Source: Palsa-147 sp963771905
GTDB lineage: Bacteria; Acidobacteriota; Terriglobia; Acidiferrales; UBA7541
DNA: 64,000 bases
NCBI GenBank assembly: GCA_963771905.1
Contig: CAVYVI010000006.1
Coordinates: forward strand, 186,001 to 250,000
Direction of reading: 5' to 3'
Of this stretch, positions 49,540 to 58,331 are shown one piece after another. The notes beneath the pieces were generated by a model that was not told the origin of the DNA, ran no database searches, and saw nothing but the letters and a program-made list of their open reading frames with translations. Position numbers and translations under genes: made by a program. Every line of letters starts with the position of its first letter. Position 1 is the first letter of the stretch.

Positions 49540-50655
49540 CTACAACAGCTCCATACGTTTGTGCGCCTCGAGCCATTTCACGATTTTGCCGACGTCCTGC
49601 GTGCGGTCGCGCGGGCAGAGGAGCAATGCGTCGGGCGTCTCGACGACAACGAGATCGTGGACACCGATGGCCGCGACGAATTTGGCGGGGCTCCAGAAGA
49701 AATTTCCAGTGGCATCGAGTGAGAAAGATGGCCCGCGGGAAACATTCGCGCTCTCGTGCGGTGCGAGCAGTTCGTAGACCGCGGCCCACGAACCGATATC
49801 GCTCCAGCCGATCTTCGCGGGAATCACGAAAATGCGCGGCGTTTTCCCCTCGCGCGTAGCCGGCTCCATGATCGCGTAGTCCACGGAAATGGCTTCAAGG
49901 CGGGGATAGATGCGGCGGAGTTCGCGGGCGTAGCGGCGAGTGCCGATGGACTCGGCGAGAGAGCTGAGAGCGGCGTGCGTCGACGGGAGAAAGCGTCCGA
50001 GGTTTTCGAGAAATGTCGAAACGCGCCAGAAAAACATTCCCGCATTCCAGAAATAACGGCCGGAAGCGGCGTAGCGTTTTGCGAGCGGCAGCGCCGGCTT
50101 CTCCGTGAAACGCTTCACCGTAAATGCGACCGAGCCGCGCGGCCTTCCGGCAGGACGGCCACGCTCGATATAACCGTAGCCGGTTTCGGGCCGCGACGGT
50201 GGAATTCCGAGGACGACGAGATTTCCGGGCGTGCGCGCAAGCTCGATTGCGGCGCGGACGAGCCGCCGGTAGCGCGGAGCATCGGCGATGTAGCTATCCG
50301 CGGGAAGAACGGCCATGAGCGCGTCGCCGTGCCGGCGTTGCAGATGAAATGCTGCGAGGGCGATCGCCGCCGCCGTGTTGCGTCCGACAGGCTCGGCGAG
50401 AACTTGGGCCGGCGGCACGCGCGGCAATTCACGGCGCACTGCGGCCGCTTGCTCTTCGTTCGTTACCACCCAGAGATGTTGCGGCGAGAAAAGCGGGGCG
50501 AGGCGCGCGGCGGTTTCGCGCAGCATGGTGTCTTTGCCGGTGATATTGAGGAGCTGCTTGGGAGTGCGCATGCGGCTGCGCGGCCAGAATCGTGTGCCGC
50601 GCCCGCCGGCGAGGAGCACCGCGCAGCATGGCAAGTTTGATGGGCTATTTTTCAC
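49540..50655 (-). CDS. manC: Mannose-1-phosphate guanylyltransferase
   Basis: A 371-residue nucleotidyltransferase forming GDP-mannose. Motifs: AVLLAGGRGTRFWPRSRMRTPKQLL (signature), PAQVLAEPVGRNTAAAIALAAFHL, DALMAVLPADSYI, TGYGYIERGR, VKRFTEKPALPLA, YFWNAGMFFWR, VDYAIMEPA and IGWSDIGSWAAVYELL. It has the pyrophosphorylase domain only, without a fused isomerase, consistent with a separate manA. GTG 50655 overlaps the manA stop by 4 bp; an alternative GTG at 50676 is possible. Confidence 0.92.
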   Translation of the reverse strand: MKNSPSNLPCCAVLLAGGRGTRFWPRSRMRTPKQLLNITGKDTMLRETAARLAPLFSPQHLWVVTNEEQAAAVRRELPRVPPAQVLAEPVGRNTAAAIALAAFHLQRRHGDALMAVLPADSYIADAPRYRRLVRAAIELARTPGNLVVLGIPPSRPETGYGYIERGRPAGRPRGSVAFTVKRFTEKPALPLAKRYAASGRYFWNAGMFFWRVSTFLENLGRFLPSTHAALSSLAESIGTRRYARELRRIYPRLEAISVDYAIMEPATREGKTPRIFVIPAKIGWSDIGSWAAVYELLAPHESANVSRGPSFSLDATGNFFWSPAKFVAAIGVHDLVVVETPDALLLCPRDRTQDVGKIVKWLEAHKRMELL

Positions 50656-51704
50656 CGCTGCACCAGCCGCGACCACTCCGACTGCGCAATTCGGTCGTCG
50701 CGCATGGTGCGCGCGAAATCGTCCAGGTCTTTCGGCACATACGCGCGAAGGAGTTTCGTCGGCGCGCCGGCCACGAAGCGAAATTCGTGGCGGCCGGCAG
50801 GAAAGAACCAGGCCTGGCCTGGCGCGTATGCATGTTTTCCGCCGGAGTGTTCGATCGTGCCGCGGCCATCGAGGACGATTTGAATGTCGAAGAAATCCGG
50901 CGTCTTCATCATCGAGAGTTCGCGCGCGAACTCGGCGCTTTCGACGGCGAAATATTGGCAGACAACGAAATAAGTTTCGTCGATGGAATTCCGGCGGATA
51001 CGAACCGGTTCGAGCTTTCCGCCCTTCTGCTTTCCGAAGCGAATCACGTCGAACGCCTTTTCGAGATGGAGAGCGCGTGGCTTGCCATCGGAGCCTTTAC
51101 GGCCGTAATCGTAGACGCGATAGGTGATGTCCGAATATTCCTGGATTTCGCAGAGAATCATTCCGGGACCAATGTAATGAACCGTGCCCGCGGGACAAAA
51201 GATCGCGTCGCCAGTCTTCACGGGGATGCGGGCGACCAGCTCTTCGGCTTTTCCTCCGGCGATAGCGCGGCGAAACTTTTCCGCGGTGACGTCTTCGCGC
51301 AAGCCGGACCAGACCGCGGCTCCAGGTTCAGCCGCGACAACGTACCACATCTCGGTCTTGCCTCGGTCGCCCGCGGCAGTTTCCCTGCGGCTCGCGTAGT
51401 CGTCGTCGGGATGAACCTGCACGGACAACTTTTCGGCAGGGAAAAGAAATTTCACGAGAAGCGGAAACTCGACAAATGCCGCAGCGCTTTGGCCTTTCCA
51501 TTCCGCGGGCATTTTCTTCCAGGCTTCGCCGAGGGTATCTCCGGCATACGGCCCGTCCGCAAACCGGCTCTCTCGCGCGGTCAGCCAGGCTTCGCCGATG
51601 GGCTCCGCGAGATTTGTTTTTTCCGGATACAGGGGAGCGAGAGACCGCACGCCCCAGATGCGCGGGGAGTAAATCGGCTCGAGACGCGCAGGGGCGATGT
51701 TCAC
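50652..51704 (-). CDS. manA: Mannose-6-phosphate isomerase, class I
   Basis: A 350-residue zinc-dependent isomerase of fructose-6-P and mannose-6-P. Motifs: IYSPRIWGVRSLAPLYPEK, IGEAWLTARES, FPLLVKFLFPAEKLSVQVHPDDDYA (metal-binding Q and H), GKTEMWYVV (metal-binding E), VKTGDAIFCPAGTVHYIGPGMILCEIQEYSDITYRVYD (in parts: PAGTVHYIG, EIQEYSDITYRVYD). The second cupin half ends GQAWFFPAGRHEFRF. It precedes manC with a 4-bp overlap and follows the aminotransferase by 5 bp, so all three are likely cotranscribed. Confidence 0.9.
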   Translation of the reverse strand: MNIAPARLEPIYSPRIWGVRSLAPLYPEKTNLAEPIGEAWLTARESRFADGPYAGDTLGEAWKKMPAEWKGQSAAAFVEFPLLVKFLFPAEKLSVQVHPDDDYASRRETAAGDRGKTEMWYVVAAEPGAAVWSGLREDVTAEKFRRAIAGGKAEELVARIPVKTGDAIFCPAGTVHYIGPGMILCEIQEYSDITYRVYDYGRKGSDGKPRALHLEKAFDVIRFGKQKGGKLEPVRIRRNSIDETYFVVCQYFAVESAEFARELSMMKTPDFFDIQIVLDGRGTIEHSGGKHAYAPGQAWFFPAGRHEFRFVAGAPTKLLRAYVPKDLDDFARTMRDDRIAQSEWSRLVQR

Positions 51705-51709
51705 AGGAG

Positions 51710-52906
51710 CTAAGCGGCGGAGAAATATTGCGTCAGCCGCCGGAGGCCCTCGTCAATCCGTTCCATCGATGTGGCGTAGGAGATGCGTAGATGGCCGGGC
51801 GCGCCGAAGGCATCGCCGGGCACAACGGCGACGTGCTGTTTTTCGAGCAATTCGCGAGTGACGACAGTGGAATCCGCGACGCCTCCGCCCCTGGCGCTGA
51901 CTTTCGGGAAGACATAAAACGCGCCTTCGGGCTCGGTGCATTCGATGCCGGGAATCGCGCGCAGGCCGGCGAGGATGTGCGTCCGGCGCCGCGCGTACTC
52001 GGCGAGCATGACGACCGCGGAATCCAGCGGGCCGCGGAGAGCTTCGAGCGCGGCATGCTGGGTGATCGAAGTGACATTCGAGACCGACTGACTCTGCAGC
52101 TTGATCATCGCGGAGGAGAGCGGCTCGGGCGCGAGCGTGTAACCGGCGCGCCAGCCGGTCATGGCAAACGTTTTCGAAAGTGAGCCGGCGATGATGACGT
52201 GCTCCTTCGCGCCCGGCAGGCTGGCGATCGAGAATGGCTTCGCGCTGCCGTAGGTGAAATGCGAGTAGCACTCGTCGGAGAGGAGCCAGACGCCATGTTT
52301 GCGGCAAATCTCGAGAATGCGCGCGAATTCATCCTGGGGAATCACGGCGCCGGTCGGATTGTTCGGAGAATTGACAATAACGATGCGCGTGCGCGGCGTC
52401 AGGGCCTTTTCGAGCTCACGCGCGCGCAGACGGAAATTATCGCTCGCGGACGTCTGCACGATGACGGGCTTGCCGCCGGCAAATTTCACGATGTCGGGAT
52501 AGGTGACCCAGTAAGGCGCCGGAACGACAACTTCATCGCCAGCATTGATGAGCGAGCAGACCACGTTGAAGATGGCGAGCTTGCCGCCCGAGGTGAAGAC
52601 ACATTCCTTCGGTTCGTAGGACGAACCGAGATATTTCGCGTGCCAGTCGCAGACGGCCTGGCGGAGCGGCGCGATGCCTGCCGTGGGCGTGTACTTGGTC
52701 TTGTTCTCTTCGATAGCGCGGATCGCGGCGCGCTTGATGTGTTCCGGCGTCGGAAAATCGGGCTCGCCGGGGCCAAAGTCGGCCACGTCCACGCCGCTCG
52801 CGCGGAGTTTTTCCGCGGCCATCAAGACCGCCATCGTGGGCGAGACGGAAATCCGGTTGATGGCGTCGGAGAGTTGAAATGTGCCTACCATGGGTGCGCT
52901 CGACAT
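51710..52906 (-). CDS. aspC: Aspartate aminotransferase (class I/II PLP enzyme)
   Basis: A 398-residue fold-type I PLP enzyme. Motifs: VADFGPGEPDFPTPEHIKRAA, KTKYTPTAGIAPLRQAV, FTSGGKLAIFNVVCSLI, VVPAPYWVTYPDIV, VNSPNNPTGAVIPQDEF, LSDECYSHFTYG, the PLP-lysine loop GSLSKTFAMTGWRAGY, and PEGAFYVFP. This is the thermophilic-type/AspB subgroup that often also uses prephenate or other substrates. Symbol is a convenience. It overlaps no neighbour but sits 5 bp ahead of manA. Confidence 0.88.
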   Translation of the reverse strand: MSSAPMVGTFQLSDAINRISVSPTMAVLMAAEKLRASGVDVADFGPGEPDFPTPEHIKRAAIRAIEENKTKYTPTAGIAPLRQAVCDWHAKYLGSSYEPKECVFTSGGKLAIFNVVCSLINAGDEVVVPAPYWVTYPDIVKFAGGKPVIVQTSASDNFRLRARELEKALTPRTRIVIVNSPNNPTGAVIPQDEFARILEICRKHGVWLLSDECYSHFTYGSAKPFSIASLPGAKEHVIIAGSLSKTFAMTGWRAGYTLAPEPLSSAMIKLQSQSVSNVTSITQHAALEALRGPLDSAVVMLAEYARRRTHILAGLRAIPGIECTEPEGAFYVFPKVSARGGGVADSTVVTRELLEKQHVAVVPGDAFGAPGHLRISYATSMERIDEGLRRLTQYFSAA

Positions 52907-52973
52907 CGGCTTCGAGATCTCCTTAAGTTTACTTTGGCCTGGGTTGACTTGGGATTGCGTTCATTTCGCGCTC

Positions 52974-53459
52974 TCAGCTCACCTTTTCGCGCAGGCGGTC
53001 GGCGACGGCCGGGGGCACCAAATCGCGCAGGGCGCTCGGAGCGAGCCGCGCCACTTCGCGGACAAGCCGCGAACTCAAAAAGCTGTACGCTTCTCCGGGA
53101 AGCATGAAGACGGTCTCGATGTGCGGCTCGAGCTTGCGATTCATCAGCGCCATCTGCAATTCGTATTCGTAGTCGGAAATGGCGCGAATGCCGCGCAGAA
53201 TCACGCGCGCTTCCCTCTGCCGCGCGTAATGGACCAATAGGCCATCAAAACTTTCGACCTCGACGTTGGCTAAGCTCCGCGTGGACTCGCGCAGCATTTC
53301 GAGGCGTTCGCTCACGTTGAAGAGGGGTTCTTTGTCCAGGTTCCGCAGCACCGCGACGATCAAGCGGCCGAACATTTTCGAGCCGCGTTCGATCAGGTCG
53401 AGATGGCCGTTCGTCACGGGATCGAACGAGCCGGGATACATGGCGGTGACCGTTTTCAT
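52974..53459 (-). CDS. coaD: Phosphopantetheine adenylyltransferase
   Basis: A 161-residue enzyme catalysing the fourth step of CoA synthesis. Motifs: TAMYPGSFDPVTNGHLDLIERGSKMF (nucleotide T/HxGH as TNGH), VAVLRNLDKEPLFNVSERLEML, FDGLLVHYAR, VILRGIRAISDYEYELQMALMNRKL and FLSSRLVREVARL, the ISSxxVRE-like phosphate loop. Standard length. Minus-strand leader gene of the coaD-aspC-manA-manC run, although 67 bp separates it from aspC. Confidence 0.95.
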   Translation of the reverse strand: MKTVTAMYPGSFDPVTNGHLDLIERGSKMFGRLIVAVLRNLDKEPLFNVSERLEMLRESTRSLANVEVESFDGLLVHYARQREARVILRGIRAISDYEYELQMALMNRKLEPHIETVFMLPGEAYSFLSSRLVREVARLAPSALRDLVPPAVADRLREKVS

Positions 53460-53684
53460 CGAAAGGGCACTTCCGGACGCGATTTTAACCTAGAACCTTG
53501 CGCTTCGCGTTGCAAATTCAAAAGACATTTCGCGGCGGAGATGGAACAAAATGGCCTGACGAGCGTCAAACGAGGAAGATCGCGGCCGGAATGTCCTATC
53601 GGGCATTCTGGTTGTGCTGCGATAGTCGCGATTCGAGAGTTGCGATACGATAGAAATAGGAACTGGGCGGGAGAATAGAGCATC
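53460..53684. other. Divergent intergenic region, coaD / thioredoxin-like
   Basis: About 225 bp. CGATACGATAGAAATAGG just before the thioredoxin-like gene may be promoter DNA; no clear boxes. A palindromic TCCTATCGGGCATTCT patch is not resolved. Confidence 0.3.
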
Positions 53685-54629
53685 ATGAGAATCCGAGGAA
53701 GAGAGGGTCTGGCGATCGCGGTCCTTTGTACCGTGGGCTGCGTGCCGGCAAACGCGGGTCCGACTTCGGCGCTAAAGGATGCGCAGGCGACAGCTCACAA
53801 GGCCCCCGCCTCTCGATACACGCCGTCATTCACTCCGCTCGCGCAATGGAAAGCAGCGATTCTGGCGGGCGACAAATCCGCGCTGCAGGCGTTGTATTCG
53901 ACGGCGCAGGGAACGATTACGCGTACGCCTCAAGGAGACGCCAGCGATCCCACCGAGGAGCCCACGTACTGGTCGAATTTTCATGCGGCTGGACTGACAG
54001 ATTTTGATCCGAAGGTTCTGGAGCGCAAGACGCCGCAACCTGGTGCGGTGGAGCTGGTGCTTCGCGTCTATCTCACGATGCAGGCGAATGGCGAAAGCCA
54101 TGATTACGTCGTAGCGGTGGATCAGGCGTGGGCCGAGCAGGACGGCAATTGGCAAATCGTCGCGACGCAGCGAAGCGATCCCGCGCCTCGCCCGATGCTG
54201 CGGCTACCGGAACCTGCGATCCCCAATACCACCTTGTATCCCGATCCGGCGGTGGCTCAGAGGGAGATCAAGGTAGCCCTGGCGGAGGCGTCGACCGATC
54301 ACAAGAACGTGCTGCTCGTGTTCGGCGGAAATTGGTGTTTCGACTGCCATGTGCTGGACGCGGCTTTTCGCTCGAAAGATATCGCACCAATCGTAAAAGC
54401 GAACTACCACGTGGTGCACATCAACATCGGCGCGTACGATCAAAATCTGGACCTCGCAGACCGCTACGAAGTGCCGCTGAAGAGGGGTGTGCCGGAGTTG
54501 GCGGTCCTCGATAGCAAAGGCAAATTGTTGACGAGCTCGAAGCAGGCTGAGTTTGAGTCCGTGGTGAAACTGAGCCCTGCTGACGTGACCCAATTCCTCG
54601 AGAAGTGGAAACCGGCGCACGCGAATTAG
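53685..54629 (+). CDS. Exported thioredoxin-fold protein
   Basis: A 314-residue protein. Signal peptide LAIAVLCTVGCVPANAG. An N-terminal ~120-residue helical/strand part (PLAQWKAAILAGDKSALQALYSTAQG) resembles a SnoaL/DUF4440-like cup. The thioredoxin domain begins around residue 185: VLLVFGGNWCFDCHVLDAAFRS with the redox pair CFDC, HINIGAYDQNLDLADRYEV and the cis-proline motif GVPELAVLDSKGKLL. Family function: periplasmic thiol-disulfide exchange. It lies directly ahead of the isc operon but is separated by about 220 bp. Confidence 0.8.
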   Translation: MRIRGREGLAIAVLCTVGCVPANAGPTSALKDAQATAHKAPASRYTPSFTPLAQWKAAILAGDKSALQALYSTAQGTITRTPQGDASDPTEEPTYWSNFHAAGLTDFDPKVLERKTPQPGAVELVLRVYLTMQANGESHDYVVAVDQAWAEQDGNWQIVATQRSDPAPRPMLRLPEPAIPNTTLYPDPAVAQREIKVALAEASTDHKNVLLVFGGNWCFDCHVLDAAFRSKDIAPIVKANYHVVHINIGAYDQNLDLADRYEVPLKRGVPELAVLDSKGKLLTSSKQAEFESVVKLSPADVTQFLEKWKPAHAN

Positions 54630-54724
54630 CTCGGCCCCGGGCGGTTCGCGATTCCCATTACGGGTGGCGCCGTTGCAATTTGACCCTTAATCTTTGCCAT
54701 TCGACTCCGGGAAATTGACATACC

Positions 54725-54739
54725 CGACTAAACTGGTCG
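54725..54739. promoter_or_regulatory. IscR-type operator, distal site
   Basis: CGACTAAACTGGTCG (54725-54739), preceded by ATACC. It matches the type-1 IscR pattern (Y-GACT-R-W3-Y-A/GGTC) and shares 13 of 15 positions with the second site 98 bp on. TTGACA at 54715-54720 abuts it. Confidence 0.55.
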
Positions 54740-54785
54740 TGGTTTAAGTTGTTGGCGGGGCGGGGGTTGAGATGAACTCGTACGC

Positions 54786-54815
54786 TTGACTCCGACGGCC
54801 CCGCGGCGTTAGAAT
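54786..54815 (+). promoter_or_regulatory. iscR promoter
   Basis: TTGACT (54786-54791), 18-bp spacer, TAGAAT (54810-54815). The predicted start of transcription lies at the left edge of the proximal IscR site and 27-33 bp before the ATG. Confidence 0.6.
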
Positions 54816-54822
54816 GTATTTG

Positions 54823-54837
54823 CGACTGAATTGGTCG
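54823..54837. promoter_or_regulatory. IscR-type operator, promoter-proximal site
   Basis: CGACTGAATTGGTCG (54823-54837), placed over the expected transcription start, where bound IscR would repress. Flanks GTATTTG and TATATGG extend the consensus only partly. Confidence 0.55.
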
Positions 54838-54848
54838 TATATGGCGAT

Positions 54849-55286
54849 ATGCTGAAATTCTCGAAAAAGACGGACTACGGTCTCATCGCGCTGAAACACC
54901 TCGCGATGCAGAACGGCGAGGTTTCCTACAGCGCGGCCGACATTGCCGAGGCGCACGGCATTTCGACGCCTCTGATGGCCAAGGTTCTTCAGAAGCTGGC
55001 GAAGGGCGGTCTGGTTGCGGCGCGGCACGGGTCGAGTGGGGGATATACGCTGGCGCGCGACCCCTCGCGGATTACGGCGCTCGATGCCATTCACGCGATC
55101 GAAGGGCCGCTGTTTATCACGTCCTGCGTCACGCATCGCGGGCAGTGCGGGCAATCGAACACCTGCATCGTGCGGGAACCGCTCCGGCGCGTGAACGACA
55201 GCATTCTGGATGTTTTGAATAAAGTTACGATCTCGCAGATGACCGACGAGACCCATTCGTCCGAAGTCGTCGAGCTCAGAGTTTAG
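54849..55286 (+). CDS. iscR: Rrf2-family Fe-S regulator IscR
   Basis: A 145-residue [2Fe-2S]-sensing repressor of the isc operon. Winged helix: LKFSKKTDYGLIALKHLAM, AADIAEAHGISTPLMAKVLQKLAKGGLV and GSSGGYTLARDPSRITALD. Cluster-binding cysteines are C93, C100 and C106 in SCVTHRGQCGQSNTC, close in spacing to C92/C98/C104 of E. coli IscR. ATG 54849 is preferred to TTG 54831, which would overlap the proximal operator. It is the first gene of the eight-gene isc operon and has two putative operators of its own type upstream. Confidence 0.93.
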   Translation: MLKFSKKTDYGLIALKHLAMQNGEVSYSAADIAEAHGISTPLMAKVLQKLAKGGLVAARHGSSGGYTLARDPSRITALDAIHAIEGPLFITSCVTHRGQCGQSNTCIVREPLRRVNDSILDVLNKVTISQMTDETHSSEVVELRV

Positions 55287-55302
55287 GATCAGGAGAAGAA
55301 CG

Positions 55303-56529
55303 ATGGCGATCAAGCTACCGATTTACATGGACAATCACGCGACGACTCCGGTGGACCCGCGGGTGGTCGACACGATGCTGCCGTATTTTCATGAAAAGTT
55401 CGGCAATGCCGCGAGCCGCAATCACGCATTCGGCTGGACGGCCGAAGAAGCCGTCGAAAATGCCCGCGCGCAAGTGGCCAAGCTGATCAACGCCTCGCCG
55501 AAGGAGATTATCTTCACCAGCGGCGCGACGGAATCGAACAACCTGGCGATCAAGGGCGTTGCGGAGATGTACCGCGAGAAGGGCAATCACATCATTACGC
55601 AGGTGACCGAGCACAAGGCCGTTCTGGATACGTGCAAGCGCCTCGAGAAGTACGGCTACGAAGTCACCTACCTGCACGTCCAGAAGGATGGGCGCATCAG
55701 TCTCGATGATCTGCGGAAGGCGATTACGCCCAAGACGATCCTGATTTCGATTATGTACGCCAACAACGAAATCGGCGTGGTTCAGCCGATCGAGGAAATC
55801 GGCAAGATTGCGAAGGAAAAAGGCATTCTCTTCCACACCGACGCGGTGCAGGCCGCGGGAAAGATTCCGATCGATGTGCAGCGCGACGGCGTCGATATTC
55901 TATCGATCACGGCGCACAAGTTTTACGGACCGAAGGGCGTGGGCGCACTGTACGTTCGGCGCAAGAACCCGCGCGTGCAGCTTTCCGCGATCATTGATGG
56001 CGGTGGGCACGAGCGCGGGATGCGTTCGGGCACGCTAAACGTTCCCGGCATTGTCGGCTTCGGGAAAGCGGCGGAGCTGGCGCAGCAGGAAATGGCGGCG
56101 GAGAGCGCGAAGCTGAGCCGGCTGCGCGATCGGTTGAAGGACGGCATCATGGGGCAGCTCGATGAGTGCTACATCAACGGCACAATGGCGCATCACCTGC
56201 CGCACAACATCAATATCAGCTTCGCGTTTGTGGAGGGCGAATCGCTGCTGATGGGTATCAACGACATCGCGGTGTCGAGCGGATCGGCATGCACGTCGGC
56301 GACACTCGAACCGAGCTACGTCCTGAAAGCCCTCGGCGTGGGTGAAGATTTGGCGCACACTTCGATTCGTTTCGGGCTCGGGCGATTCAACACCGAAGAA
56401 GAAGTGGACTACGTCGTGGGGCGCGTCGTCGAGACGGTGACCCGCCTGCGCGAGCTTTCGCCGCTGTATGAAATGGCGAAAGAGGGCGTGGATTTGAGCA
56501 AGATGAAATGGACCGCCGCGGGAGAGTAA
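55303..56529 (+). CDS. iscS: Cysteine desulfurase IscS
   Basis: A 408-residue PLP enzyme giving alanine and a persulfide. Motifs: IYMDNHATTPVDPRVVDTMLPYF, FTSGATESNNLAIKGVAE, QVTEHKAVLDTCK, ISIMYANNEIGVVQPI, FHTDAVQAAGKIPIDV, the PLP lysine in SITAHKFYGPKGVGALYV, GGHERGMRSGTLNVPGIVGFG, and the loop cysteine in SSGSACTSATLEPSYVLKALG. Length matches E. coli IscS (404). Starts 16 bp after the iscR stop with AGGAGAAG. Confidence 0.96.
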   Translation: MAIKLPIYMDNHATTPVDPRVVDTMLPYFHEKFGNAASRNHAFGWTAEEAVENARAQVAKLINASPKEIIFTSGATESNNLAIKGVAEMYREKGNHIITQVTEHKAVLDTCKRLEKYGYEVTYLHVQKDGRISLDDLRKAITPKTILISIMYANNEIGVVQPIEEIGKIAKEKGILFHTDAVQAAGKIPIDVQRDGVDILSITAHKFYGPKGVGALYVRRKNPRVQLSAIIDGGGHERGMRSGTLNVPGIVGFGKAAELAQQEMAAESAKLSRLRDRLKDGIMGQLDECYINGTMAHHLPHNINISFAFVEGESLLMGINDIAVSSGSACTSATLEPSYVLKALGVGEDLAHTSIRFGLGRFNTEEEVDYVVGRVVETVTRLRELSPLYEMAKEGVDLSKMKWTAAGE

Positions 56530-56629
56530 GCGGCGGATCGTATGAAGGACGAATCGAAATAATCGACGCAAGAATCGAATGGGATAAGGATTAAACGAAA
56601 AAGGATCAAAGGGAATAAGGAGCAACATA

Positions 56630-57052
56630 ATGGCCTACTCTGACAAAGTAATCGAGCACTACAACAATCCGCGTAACGTCGGCTCTCTCGATAAGAAAGA
56701 TCCGAACGTTGGTACCGGATTGGTGGGCGCGCCGGAATGCGGCGACGTCATGAAGTTGCAGATGAAGGTGAATCCGGATACGCGGGTCATTGAGGAAGCC
56801 AAGTTCAAGACCTTCGGATGCGGCTCGGCCATCGCCAGCTCGTCGCTCGCGACGGAATGGGTGAAGGGCAAGACCGTGGAAGAAGCGTTGGCCATCAAGA
56901 ACACGGACATCGTCCGCGAGCTGGCGCTGCCGCCGGTGAAGATCCATTGTTCCGTGCTGGCCGAAGACGCCATCAAGGCGGCGCTGACGGATTGGAAGCA
57001 CAAGCAGGGCGAAGCCGTGAATCCGGCGGACGCCAAGTCAGCCGCGCACTAA
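56630..57052 (+). CDS. iscU: Fe-S cluster scaffold IscU
   Basis: A 140-residue scaffold on which IscS-derived sulfur and iron assemble. The three ligands are Cys37 (GAPECGDVMKLQ), Cys64 (FGCGSAIASS) and Cys107 (KIHCSVLAED). The chaperone recognition motif LPPVK is kept at residues 100-104, matching the presence of HscA and HscB downstream. A Gly/Ala-poor helical tail ends EAVNPADAKSAAH. Start preceded by AAGGAG. Confidence 0.96.
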   Translation: MAYSDKVIEHYNNPRNVGSLDKKDPNVGTGLVGAPECGDVMKLQMKVNPDTRVIEEAKFKTFGCGSAIASSSLATEWVKGKTVEEALAIKNTDIVRELALPPVKIHCSVLAEDAIKAALTDWKHKQGEAVNPADAKSAAH

Positions 57053-57232
57053 GCGGCTGGCGACGGCCGACAGGTGCCGGCGTCTCTGCGTCGCCCGGGC
57101 CTTTGCTTCGGGTACGTTCCTCAGGGAACGGGGCGTGATGGCGGCGAAGGCTCCGCGGCGGAAGCCACGGACTTCCAGATTGAGGGCTGAAGTTTAGCCC
57201 ATGACGCGAAGCGAGTACGACGATAAACGACC
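57053..57232. other. 180-bp gap inside the isc operon, iscU-iscA
   Basis: Longer than the other spacings. It holds a small hairpin GTTCC-TCA-GGAAC (57114-57127 region) and GC-rich palindromic DNA; no gene. It could be an RNA-processing or attenuation site, but there is no direct sign. Confidence 0.35.
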
Positions 57233-57562
57233 ATGATTCACGTAACGGAAAAAGCGGCGTCGAAGATTCGCGAGTTGCTCGCGAAAGAGGGAGTCTCCAT
57301 CGAATTGGGTGGACTGCGGGTGGGGGTGCAGGGGGGCGGCTGCTCCGGGCTGTCGTACGCGATGCGCCTGGAGACCGAAGTGCGCAGCCGCGACAAAGTG
57401 TTTGAAGAAAATGGCGCGCGTATTTTTGTGGACCCGAAGAGCTACCTCTACCTCAACGACACCACCCTCGATTATCACGAAGACCTGATGAAACAGGGCT
57501 TCGTGTTTCAGAACCCGCAGGCGGCGCGGAGCTGCGGCTGCGGGAGTTCGTTCACGGCGTAA
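57233..57562 (+). CDS. iscA: A-type Fe-S assembly protein IscA
   Basis: A 109-residue A-type carrier delivering Fe-S clusters to targets. Motifs: IHVTEKAASKIRELLAKEGV, LRVGVQGGGCSGLSYAMRLE (first ligand Cys) and the C-terminal RSCGCGSSF (CGC ligands). Between them FVDPKSYLYLNDTTLDYHEDLMKQGFVFQNP is the family core. All cysteines present. Follows a 180-bp gap after iscU. Confidence 0.94.
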   Translation: MIHVTEKAASKIRELLAKEGVSIELGGLRVGVQGGGCSGLSYAMRLETEVRSRDKVFEENGARIFVDPKSYLYLNDTTLDYHEDLMKQGFVFQNPQAARSCGCGSSFTA

Positions 57563-57624
57563 GCTGCCGATCTGCTGTTTCACTCCCCGCCGCACGAAGA
57601 CAACAGAATGCGAAGAGGTTGAGG

Positions 57625-58323
57625 ATGAGTGTGACGCAAACGCGCGCGGATTCCACGGCGGGCACGATGTGCTGGAGCTGCAAGGCGGCGACGGCGGGCG
57701 GACATTTCTGCGCCGCGTGCGGAAAAATTCAGCCGCTGCCGCGCGGCACGAGCTATTTCGTGTTTTTTGGCCTTCCCGAAAAATTGCAGATCGACGCCGG
57801 CGCGCTTGAGCAGCAATTTCACAAATTGAGCTGGAAGCTGCATCCCGATAATTTTGTACGCGCGAGCGAGTTCGAGCGGAATCTGTCGCTCGAACGGTCG
57901 TCGGAATTGAATGACGCCTATCGCGCGCTGCGCGATCCCTTGGCGCGCGTGGAATATCTACTCGCGCATGAGGGACTGCGCAAAGAAGGCGCGGCGAAGC
58001 AGCAGGCGCCGCCCGAGCTGCTCGAAGAAGTTTTCGAACTGAATGAATCGCTCGATGAATTGCGAGAGGCGCGCGCCTCGGGCGACGACGTCGCCGGTTT
58101 GCGCGAGCGGCTCGAGACCGCACAAAGCGATTTTGAGGAGAAGTTGGGCGAGATTGACGAAGAACTCGACGCCATGCGAAGCCGATGGGACGCCGCGTTC
58201 GACGCCGGAGCGGGCAAAGAGGCTCGCGCGGAACTGATGTCGCGGATGAACGAAATCTTGAATCGGCGCTCCTACATTCGCAATCTCGTCGCGAGCGTGC
58301 AAAAGGAATTGACGGAAGCCTGA
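57625..58323 (+). CDS. hscB: Co-chaperone HscB with N-terminal zinc finger
   Basis: A 232-residue J-protein presenting IscU to HscA. The J-domain is at ~42-115 with the HPD motif at 73-75 (KLSWKLHPDNF) and SELNDAYRALRDPLARVEYLLAHEG. A C-terminal helical IscU-binding part follows (LLEEVFELNESLDELREAR). Residues 16-32 hold two CxxC pairs, CWSC and CAAC, a zinc-finger-like N-terminus as in some eukaryotic HSCB but absent in E. coli. ATG 57625 is preferred over TTG 57619. Confidence 0.9.
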   Translation: MSVTQTRADSTAGTMCWSCKAATAGGHFCAACGKIQPLPRGTSYFVFFGLPEKLQIDAGALEQQFHKLSWKLHPDNFVRASEFERNLSLERSSELNDAYRALRDPLARVEYLLAHEGLRKEGAAKQQAPPELLEEVFELNESLDELREARASGDDVAGLRERLETAQSDFEEKLGEIDEELDAMRSRWDAAFDAGAGKEARAELMSRMNEILNRRSYIRNLVASVQKELTEA

Positions 58324-58331
58324 AGGAAATT

